Shown: one piece after another, positions 1-5,607 of the stretch
How the letters are laid out: every line of letters starts with the position of its first letter
Numbering within the stretch: position 1 is the stretch's first letter
From: Candidatus Krumholzibacteriia bacterium
GTDB lineage: Bacteria; Krumholzibacteriota; Krumholzibacteriia; LZORAL124-64-63
DNA length: 11,331 nucleotides
Assembly (NCBI GenBank): GCA_016744275.1
Contig: JADGEP010000087.1
Location: 1 to 11,331 of the forward strand
Direction: 5' to 3'
Notes under the pieces: generated by a model
Told to the model about the DNA's origin: nothing
Seen by the model: only the letters and a program-made list of their open reading frames with translations
Database searches by the model: none
Translations under genes and position numbers: made by a program

Positions 1-678
1 CTCGTATTCACTTAGAGTAGCGTCGGCCACCGTCTCGGTGCGGTTGTAGCGATCCGACGTCAAAACAGTATTGGCTCGACTGCGGGCGCTGCGAGCCTTG
101 TCCAAGGTCGTCACCGCATATTTTTCAGCTTCATCAGCCATCGCCGCGGCGATCAACACATCGGCGGCCCCCAAAACTTCAATCCGGATGGCCTCGAGCT
201 CGGCGGTATCAAACAGGGCCTGAGATTTTGCCGCCTCCTTCAAGCCACCCTTCACATCGCCCTCTTCCACCTTCTTGGTGGCTTTCACGAATTGCTCTTC
301 GGCCAACTGATACAGCTGAGGTACGCGGGCGGGCCCTCCGGCTTTGCGAGCCTTGGAGCGAGGGTCCAAATATTCCTGCAACGAAAGCTTGCAGACGTCC
401 GTCGTTTTTCTTGCATTGGCCGTGTATTCGGCCGCTTCAGCCACATGTTTGTCGAGGTTTGCTTGCTTTTTGCCTTCGGCGACGTCCTTTTTCGCCTTGT
501 TGTAAGCCTCCATGGCCTTTTTCCAGGCTTGGGGCGAAAAAACATCAGCTTCAGCCATGCGAGCGGCGTCCATGGCGGTTTCCAGCTGTTTGAATCCCGT
601 CTGATCGGCTGCCCAGGCTTGGCCTGCCACCAGAAACAGCAGAATCAGGGCGAAACTGCTAAATTTTGCGCTATTCAT
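1..678 (-). CDS. Exported helical protein, DUF4398-like (3' end off window)
   Basis: The reading frame is open for 226 codons from ATG 676-678 to the left edge, so the C-terminus is missing. The first 24 residues form a signal peptide (MNSAK, then hydrophobic FALILLFLVAG, then AWA before ADQ), with no lipobox cysteine. The mature part is rich in Ala, Lys and Glu and looks all-helical. It contains two similar stretches in which a short AR or AEE segment precedes a Lys/Glu-rich helix (about residues 35-90 and 120-170). This is the pattern of DUF4398-type helical regions, which in many Gram-negative proteins precede an OmpA peptidoglycan-binding domain. Whether an OmpA domain follows cannot be seen. 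A GGAG ribosome binding site lies at 685-688, six bases before the ATG, which supports this start. The gene diverges from the sensor kinase gene. I infer an envelope role; the exact function is unknown. Confidence 0.8.
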   Translation of the reverse strand, partial: MNSAKFSSFALILLFLVAGQAWAADQTGFKQLETAMDAARMAEADVFSPQAWKKAMEAYNKAKKDVAEGKKQANLDKHVAEAAEYTANARKTTDVCKLSLQEYLDPRSKARKAGGPARVPQLYQLAEEQFVKATKKVEEGDVKGGLKEAAKSQALFDTAELEAIRIEVLGAADVLIAAAMADEAEKYAVTTLDKARSARSRANTVLTSDRYNRTETVADATLSEYE

Positions 679-690
679 GACATTCTCCAA

Positions 691-732
691 GCAATGGGTG
701 AAACAAGGCACCAGCGGCAATCCCATTGCCGC
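691..732 (-). promoter_or_regulatory. Competing hairpins in leader of first gene
   Basis: Read on the minus strand, GCGGCAAT and ATTGCCGC (732-725 and 721-714) form an 8-bp perfect stem around a GGG loop. GCAATGGG from the same left arm (729-722) is also perfectly complementary to CCCATTGC (698-691), which lies two bases upstream of the GGAG ribosome binding site. The two 8-bp pairings share bases and cannot form together. If the transcript starts upstream of 732, this could control translation of the 1-678 gene; otherwise the hairpin could be a DNA operator. No clear promoter is visible on this strand, so the role is inferred. Confidence 0.4.
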
Positions 733-805
733 AGTAAAACCATGACCTGATGAGCAATTTTGGTGCCGATATGGGACTTATGAGGAATCCACCCCCTGCG
801 CGGCG

Positions 806-835
806 TTGAAACCAGGACGAGCCTTGTGATATAAT
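806..835 (+). promoter_or_regulatory. Sigma-70 promoter of propeller sensor kinase gene
   Basis: TTGAAA (806-811) and a consensus TATAAT (830-835) are separated by 18 bases. Transcription would start near 842 and give a leader of about 36 bases before ATG 878. It is the best match to a sigma-70 promoter in the window. Confidence 0.75.
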
Positions 836-877
836 GAGGGCCTATTGGGAGACTTATCGGGGGGCTCAAGAGCTGAA

Positions 878-3262
878 ATGAAAAATAATCTCATATTATT
901 GGCGATCCTATGGAGTGGGGTCTCATTGGCGCCAGCCGCCGAACCCAACCCCATCTCGGTGCCCAAACACCCCTCCCATCAACTCACCGCTTTACAGCAG
1001 TACAGCCACGCCCGGGCAAGCGACCGGTATCGTGGAAATTCCATTGTCCTGATGGATATCGATGGCGACGGGTCAGACGAGTTCATCAGCAGCAAATTCA
1101 GCTACATCACCGCCCAAAAATTCAATACCAACGCCGATGTCACTCTTTACCAAATGAATTTTCCGCCGGAATTCGAAGGCCTTGACCCTCTGCACGCCAT
1201 CGTTTCGCTGGTGGCCTGTGCTGACCTCGACGGCGATGGGCGCGAAAACCTGATTGCCTGGGGCAATACCCCCGACCACCAAAAATGGCGTTTCTGGAAT
1301 CTGGACCCCGCCACCGGTCGCATCATCTCCGAATTTGATCTCGCGGGCGGCCCAGACGTTCGCCTGGATGGCCAGTGGGATGGCGTCTATTACGTCACCG
1401 GTTCGGTGCCTGTCACCGCCAGAGGCCGGGAAATCCCTGCCCTCATCATCGGTTGCACAGTCGGCTACGATCGCTACAACCGCCGGATCATGGCCGTCGA
1501 TCCCCGCAATGGCGACATCCTGTGGAGCTTTGCCTTCGGTCCCAACCCCTTCTTCCACAATACGCGCATCGCCGACCTCGATGGCGACGGCCGGCCGGAA
1601 ATCATCGTCCTGGGAAGGTCGCCCGACAATCTCGGCGGTGAGCTGGTCAACGGCACTTCGGACAACGAGACCAGGCTCTTTGTCCTGGACCAGCAGGGAC
1701 GACTGCGCTGGTCCCAACGCCTGGGCGGCAGCTATGGCAATGGCGAGTTTGATCTGGCCGACATGACCCGCGACGGTCGGCTGGAGATCATCACCAGTAC
1801 TCGCACCACGCCAGATATCTGGGGCGAGCTCGTCGTTTGGGACCACAGGGGCAAATCGGTGGTCAGTCACACCGACAGCACCCAGTTCGACGCCGTGCGG
1901 GTGGTCCAACGAGAAGACCGGGACTACCCCTCACTTCTAGTCACCAGTTCTGACTGCCGATTGCAGGAATTCGATTTCACTCCGGGGGGCCTCGACTGGA
2001 GGCGCGGCGCCCTTCTGGAAAGCTATGGACACATCGGATATGTCGGTGACCTTCTACCCGCACGCGGCCATGAAATTGTCGTCTCCACCCACGCTGGTCC
2101 CACCTATATTTTCGATCGCCGGTTGCGCCCCATGGCTGTAACCAAGACCGCGAAACGTGCCTGGAATACCGAGACTGTTGTCTGGCGGCCAAACCCCAAC
2201 GTGACCTATCTCATCTGGCCCAACTTTCCGGCGTCGGTTCTGCTGCTGAGCAATGCTCCCTTTGCCTGGTCCCGCCTTTTGCCCTACGCCTACGCCTCCG
2301 GTGTTCTACTTCTTCTGGGTCTCGTCTGGTTGATCGTGCGCCGACCGCGCCCCATCGATGCCCACCTTCTGCGTGAAACCCGCTTGAATCTTTTGGACAA
2401 TCTGGAGTTGTCCAGCCATGGCGCCATTGCGCCCCTCAAGTGCGTGCGCCGGTTGGCGTGGCACCTCAGGGCCTTGCAATCTGAACTCGGCGACAACGCC
2501 AAAGTCGAAGTCCGGATGCGCGAAGCCTGGACCGAATGCCACGAGTCGGCTCTGCCTCACCTCAAGGGAATCCTGGACCGCGCCCAACTGGCTGGTCTTT
2601 CCGCCGACAACATCAGTGTCGTGGCCACGGCAACAGCCGGGATGGAAAAGCAGTTGGACTTGCTGGCCCAAAACAATTTCCGTGACGCCAATCGGGCCAC
2701 CATCGCCGAGGAACTGGAATCTCATGGCAACCAGGCCGACGCGGCGTTGCTCAAGCTGAGGGATGAAGTGGCCATCCACTTCCGCGCCAATATAGCGTTT
2801 GTCATGAACCGGGTTCGGGCCGCCAACGACCTGGCCCTCAATGAGGCCCATATCAGCGTTCAGATGGGATTCGCGGCCGAAGCCGCGGGCGGGGGCGCAG
2901 ATTTACAAGGAGCGGCGCCTGAATCCATAGGCCTGTGTGATCCGCGAGAATTGGAGTTTGTACTCGACAACCTGGTGGGCAACGCCATCGGCGCCATGGG
3001 AGCGTCGCCCGTGCGCACGTTGCAGGTTTCCTGGCGCACTTCAGATGGAATGCTCCTGATCGACGTCAAGGATTCCGGACGCGGCCTGCGCGAAGAGGAC
3101 TGGAACCGAGCCCTCAATTCTCGCTACTCCACCAAAACTTCAGGTGGCGAAGGCCTGCCCACGTCGCGCAAATATCTGCGCAAATATGGCGGCAACCTCA
3201 CCATCGTACAGAGTGCTCCGGGCAAAGGGTCCACCTTCCGTGTGGCCCTGCCGATAAACTGA
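878..3262 (+). CDS. Histidine-kinase-like sensor with periplasmic FG-GAP/PQQ-type propeller
   Basis: This 794-residue protein has a signal peptide (residues 1-21). A long periplasmic part follows with calcium-loop FG-GAP/VCBS motifs: DIDGDGSDE at 60, DLDGDGREN at 116, DLDGDGRPE at 233 and DMTRDGRLE at 295. It also has PQQ-like blades such as NGDILWSF, so a beta-propeller is likely. One membrane segment lies at about 465-490 (GVLLLLGLVWLIV, then RRPRP). The cytoplasmic part ends in a GHKL ATPase: N box around N698/N702, G1 DSGRGL at 732, STKT followed by GGEGL at 756, and GKGSTFRVALP near the C-terminus. H514 in SSHGAIAPL is a plausible phospho-acceptor, but the H box is not canonical. ATG 878 is preferred over TTG 845 because the promoter at 806-835 would leave TTG without a leader, and AAGAG (868-872) precedes the ATG. 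No response regulator gene lies nearby. The ligand is unknown. Confidence 0.85.
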   Translation: MKNNLILLAILWSGVSLAPAAEPNPISVPKHPSHQLTALQQYSHARASDRYRGNSIVLMDIDGDGSDEFISSKFSYITAQKFNTNADVTLYQMNFPPEFEGLDPLHAIVSLVACADLDGDGRENLIAWGNTPDHQKWRFWNLDPATGRIISEFDLAGGPDVRLDGQWDGVYYVTGSVPVTARGREIPALIIGCTVGYDRYNRRIMAVDPRNGDILWSFAFGPNPFFHNTRIADLDGDGRPEIIVLGRSPDNLGGELVNGTSDNETRLFVLDQQGRLRWSQRLGGSYGNGEFDLADMTRDGRLEIITSTRTTPDIWGELVVWDHRGKSVVSHTDSTQFDAVRVVQREDRDYPSLLVTSSDCRLQEFDFTPGGLDWRRGALLESYGHIGYVGDLLPARGHEIVVSTHAGPTYIFDRRLRPMAVTKTAKRAWNTETVVWRPNPNVTYLIWPNFPASVLLLSNAPFAWSRLLPYAYASGVLLLLGLVWLIVRRPRPIDAHLLRETRLNLLDNLELSSHGAIAPLKCVRRLAWHLRALQSELGDNAKVEVRMREAWTECHESALPHLKGILDRAQLAGLSADNISVVATATAGMEKQLDLLAQNNFRDANRATIAEELESHGNQADAALLKLRDEVAIHFRANIAFVMNRVRAANDLALNEAHISVQMGFAAEAAGGGADLQGAAPESIGLCDPRELEFVLDNLVGNAIGAMGASPVRTLQVSWRTSDGMLLIDVKDSGRGLREEDWNRALNSRYSTKTSGGEGLPTSRKYLRKYGGNLTIVQSAPGKGSTFRVALPIN

Positions 3263-3285
3263 TCTGACCTCGCTGCCATCAGGAC

Positions 3286-3316
3286 AAAAAAAGGCGCGGG
3301 AGAAAACTCCCGCGCC
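3286..3316 (-). terminator. Intrinsic terminator of Cys-rich repeat gene
   Basis: A perfect 10-bp stem (3293-3302 with 3307-3316) closes an AAAA loop on the plus strand. On the minus strand it is followed directly by seven Ts (3292-3286), and it lies 24 bases beyond the stop codon of the 3341-3823 gene. Read on the plus strand the stem has no T tract, so it is a poor terminator for the kinase gene. Confidence 0.9.
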
Positions 3317-3340
3317 CCGAAATCCCGTCCAGTATTCGAA

Positions 3341-3823
3341 CTACTTGGAGGCGATTTTTTTCTGCACCTTGGCGACTTTCTTGTCGTAGTCGGCCTTCAG
3401 TTCCTTGGCGTCCTTGCCACAGCAACCCTTGGCGTCAGCAACAGCGGAAGCGCAGCACTTGTGCATGTCGGCTTTCACCGCGCACTCGGCCTTGTGGGTC
3501 GCAACCTTTTTGCCAAAGTCGGCCTGCAGCGCCACGGCGCTTTTGCCACAACAACCTTTTTTGGCACTCACGGCCTCGGCGCAACATTTGTGCATGTCGG
3601 CTTTGACCGCTTTGACGGCCTTGTAGTTGGCGTAAGACGCCTTCACCGTCTTGGCATCTTTGCCGCAGCAACCCTTGTTGGCTTCAGCGGCCTCGACGCA
3701 GCACTTGCCCATCGCAGCCTTCACCTTTTTACCGTGATCGTGACCCGGGCCAGCCAGAGCAACCGTGGCAACCATCGCCACCAAAGCCAAAGCCAGAACA
3801 CTGGTGTATGCAAACTTCTTCAT
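3341..3823 (-). CDS. Exported Cys-rich protein with three CC-x9-CC repeats
   Basis: This 160-residue protein begins with a signal peptide (MKKFAYTS, a hydrophobic core, then VALA before G25). After a short GHDHG segment come three ungapped 32-residue repeats at residues 33-64, 72-103 and 115-146. Each fits K-A-[AD]-M-[GH]-K-C-C-x2-A-x4-K-G-C-C-G-K-[DS]-A, ending A-x-[YF]. The Cys pairs are 41/42 and 52/53, 80/81 and 91/92, 123/124 and 134/135. A thirteenth Cys (114) lies in the second linker. Lys and Ala dominate the rest, suggesting helical hairpins with the Cys at the turn. There is no CxxCH, so it is not a c-type cytochrome. I do not recognise the family. Metal or cluster binding in the periplasm is an inference from Cys spacing and the repeated His (78, 121). 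ATG 3823 is chosen because AAGGAAG (3828-3834) lies four bases upstream and it starts the signal peptide. The gene stands alone. Confidence 0.88.
   Translation of the reverse strand: MKKFAYTSVLALALVAMVATVALAGPGHDHGKKVKAAMGKCCVEAAEANKGCCGKDAKTVKASYANYKAVKAVKADMHKCCAEAVSAKKGCCGKSAVALQADFGKKVATHKAECAVKADMHKCCASAVADAKGCCGKDAKELKADYDKKVAKVQKKIASK
3386..3727 (-). repeat. Three in-gene tandem repeats encoding CC-x9-CC units
   Basis: The units occupy 3632-3727, 3515-3610 and 3386-3481, 96 bases each, separated by 21 and 33 bases. The last two are most alike: the stretch around GTGCATGTCGGCTTT recurs 129 bases apart (near 3460 and 3589). This points to internal duplication, with the second and third copies the more recent pair. 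Confidence 0.85.
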
Positions 3824-4246
3824 CGTTCTTCCTTTCAACGCCGGGATAATCCCGAACGAAACGGGGGCCCCACCCCCCAAAACTGTCCATTTCCCGTGGA
3901 TGCTAGTCAACTCCTACGCAAAAAGTATAGGATGGGTTCCGGGAATGGCCAGTGCGCGGCGCTCGCTATTTTCAGCCGCAAAATCATGGCCGCCGCAAAA
4001 AAACGGCGGAGTAGCTCGTCAGTGCCTGTGAGGCGTTGCCAACAGGTTGCCCGCCTCACCAGCAGCTACCGCGTAAGCACATCCAATGCAACAACTTAAA
4101 AACTGACGGGTCAATTCGCCGATTTTTTTCGTCACGAATGTCGATTTCTTGTAATAAATCCCTCAACAGCAACACCAACAGCAGATCAAACAAACTCTCC
4201 GGCTCGGCCGGTTTAACTGATAGAACGATCGCAAGTGAGGCCTGTC
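3824..4246. other. Divergent intergenic region, 423 bases, hairpins but no gene
   Basis: This gap separates the divergent Cys-rich and sigma-factor genes. I see no coding sequence with a ribosome binding site. Apart from the palindrome at 3842, it holds a CCGCCG/CGGCGG hairpin (3990-3995 with 4004-4009), a GTGAGGCG/CGCCTCAC hairpin (4028-4035 with 4052-4059), and CCGGC-TCG-GCCGG (4199-4211) followed by TTT, 36 bases before the sigma start. No promoter for the sigma gene is clear enough to call. Confidence 0.55.
3842..3854. promoter_or_regulatory. Perfect 13-bp palindrome upstream of Cys-rich gene
   Basis: CGGGATAATCCCG is a perfect inverted repeat around one central base, 18 bases upstream of the ATG at 3823 and just beyond the ribosome binding site (3828-3834). 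The spacer is too short for a stable RNA hairpin over the full arms, so a protein-binding operator is the more natural reading. A possible -10 element (TATACT, minus strand, 3929-3924) lies further upstream without a convincing -35. Confidence 0.4.
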
Positions 4247-5101
4247 ATGTACGAAGTGGAACAGAATATCGACCGCCGCAATAGCCAGGCGTTGAAACAC
4301 TACCTGTCAACGATCGCGCGGTATGACCTGCTCACCAAAGAACAGGAAGTCGATTTGGCCCGGCGCATCCGCGAGGGCGACCAGGAAGCCCTCGACCACA
4401 TGGTCAATGCCAACCTGCGCTTTGTCGTGAGTGTTTCGAAACGCTACCTGAACCGTGGGCTCAGCTACATGGACCTGATCGCCGAAGGCAATGTGGGCTT
4501 GATCACGGCGGCCAAAAGGTTTGACGAACGCCGCGAATTCCGCTTCGTGACCTACGCCGTCTGGTGGATCCGGCAAACGATTCAAGCGGCTCTGCAAGAC
4601 CAGACCCGCACAGTGCGGCTGCCGGCCAACCGAGCCCGCGAGGCCTCAAAGATCACCAAGGCTGAACGCAAATTGGAACAGGAGCGCATGACCGGAGTGC
4701 CGGATGCCGACCTGGCTGCCGCCGTGGACTTGTCTCCGGCCAAGGTGTCCCAGATCCGGGCCGCCTGCCGCCCCAACGTTGCGCTGAATGAGTCGCCGTT
4801 TGAAAACGCGCCCTCGCTGGCCGACGTGCTGAGTGATCCGGAAGCCGTACTGCCACACGAGGCCCTGGAAAAATCCGACCTGAATCACGAACTGGATCTG
4901 GCCCTCGCCCAGCTCAGCGATCGCGAACGCCAGATCATTGAGCGGTATTACGGATTGGGCACCTCGCCGCGCATGAGCCTTGAGGCCATCGGCGAGTCCA
5001 TCGAGTTGTCCCGCGAGCGGGTGCGTCAGATCCGCAATCGGGCCTTCGAAAAGATCCGGGATTGTTATCAAGGGCAGGTCCTGGCCGACTTCCTGGCCTA
5101 A
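4247..5101 (+). CDS. Sigma-70 family RNA polymerase sigma factor (RpoD-like, group 1/2)
   Basis: This 284-residue protein directs RNA polymerase to promoters. Region 1.2 (about 14-45) starts SQALKHYLSTIARYDLLT. Region 2 (48-126) carries ANLRFVVSVSKRY, DLIAEGNVGLI, and the -10-binding helix with YAVWWIRQTIQAAL and TVRLP. Region 3 spans about 127-195. Region 4 (215-275) has LSDRERQIIERYYGLG and the -35-binding helix-turn-helix SLEAIGESIELSRERVRQIR. There is no region 1.1 and no long non-conserved insert. That fits the short primary sigma factors of Bacteroidetes-like lineages, and also group 2 (RpoS/RpoH-like or Hrd-like) factors; a genome-wide count would decide. ATG 4247 is preferred to GTG 4235 because GAGG (4237-4240) sits six bases upstream of the ATG. 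The gene is monocistronic with its own terminator. No anti-sigma factor is adjacent, as expected for this class. Confidence 0.93.
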   Translation: MYEVEQNIDRRNSQALKHYLSTIARYDLLTKEQEVDLARRIREGDQEALDHMVNANLRFVVSVSKRYLNRGLSYMDLIAEGNVGLITAAKRFDERREFRFVTYAVWWIRQTIQAALQDQTRTVRLPANRAREASKITKAERKLEQERMTGVPDADLAAAVDLSPAKVSQIRAACRPNVALNESPFENAPSLADVLSDPEAVLPHEALEKSDLNHELDLALAQLSDRERQIIERYYGLGTSPRMSLEAIGESIELSRERVRQIRNRAFEKIRDCYQGQVLADFLA

Positions 5102-5127
5102 CGGCTCGATATTCAGCAACTGAGAGC

Positions 5128-5164
5128 ACGAGAAAAGGACCCTCTACGGGTCCCTTTCTCGTTT
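5128..5164 (+). terminator. Intrinsic terminator of sigma factor gene
   Basis: ACGAGAAAAGGACCC (5128-5142) pairs with GGGTCCCTTTCTCGT (5148-5162) over 15 positions with one A-C mismatch and a 5-base loop. It starts 26 bases after the stop codon. The T tract after the stem is short (TTT), but the stem is long. Confidence 0.8.
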
Positions 5165-5607
5165 CCGACAGCCGGTGCGGTATTACCAACGCCGAGGGGG
5201 ATCGGATTTGTCGGTTCATAGTGACCGGCTGGTCGGGTCAAAAATTTTAAGCAGGAGGCCAGAGCCACTATCAGAAACCGCTGATCGATCTTCGGGGGGG
5301 CATGTTACCCGTCGATCTTCTCCACAGCTCCCAACCTGATGTCACCTCGGGATCCTGATGGTGACCAGGTGAAACGGAATCCCGTTCGCAGAAAATGACA
5401 CCAATCGCGGCCGAGCTGGCCTCCTGTTCACGTGACCGTCGACGGGGTGCGTCAACTGCTCACGTGAGTCAGGAAACGATTTTTCCGGTCTTCCTGCCTG
5501 AAGGGCAGGTGAGGGATACCTTAAGCTTGGTCCCGAGTGTCTCTAGTTGTTTGTTTTCAACACATTACCTTCTGCGAAGAAATTCAGTTTTTTTTCTCCA
5601 AGGCGGA
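5165..5607. other. Convergent intergenic region, 443 bases, no gene recognised
   Basis: This lies between the sigma-factor terminator and the stop codon of the winged-helix regulator. No start codon here combines a ribosome binding site with a credible reading frame. It contains several inverted repeats: GTCACC/GGTGAC (5341-5346 with 5360-5365), two TCACGTGA palindromes (5428, 5460), and CCTGCC-TGAAG-GGCAGG (5493-5509). For a tail-to-tail gap that should need only terminators it is long and structured. No T-tract terminator for the regulator gene is evident. Confidence 0.6.
5428..5467. promoter_or_regulatory. Twin TCACGTGA palindromes, 32 bp apart
   Basis: The 8-bp palindrome TCACGTGA occurs at 5428-5435 and 5460-5467, each preceded by CTG and one pyrimidine, so the shared word is CTG-Y-TCACGTGA. 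The 32-bp offset is about three helical turns, placing both sites on one face of the helix. This suggests paired sites for a dimeric DNA-binding protein, but no promoter or gene start is seen nearby. Confidence 0.35.

Noticed and set aside
845..877. Upstream TTG start for the propeller kinase
   Set aside because: It lies only about three bases after the predicted transcription start and adds residues before a normal signal peptide; ATG 878 fits better.
1073..1909. Minus-strand 278-codon frame inside the kinase gene
   Set aside because: It is a shadow of the FG-GAP coding region; its apparent repeats mirror the sense-strand repeats.
3293..3316. Terminator for the kinase gene on the plus strand
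   Set aside because: The stem is not followed by Ts on the plus strand; the T tract exists only on the minus strand.
3341..3823. Multihaem cytochrome reading of the Cys-rich protein
   Set aside because: No CxxCH motif is present; the Cys are adjacent pairs.
3824..3910. N-terminal extension of the Cys-rich protein to 3910
   Set aside because: It would bury the signal peptide inside the protein and ignore the good ribosome binding site before ATG 3823.
3461..4099. Plus-strand 212-codon frame opposite the Cys-rich gene
   Set aside because: It is antisense to a gene with signal peptide, repeats, ribosome binding site and terminator, has no recognisable domain, and has no ribosome binding site of its own.
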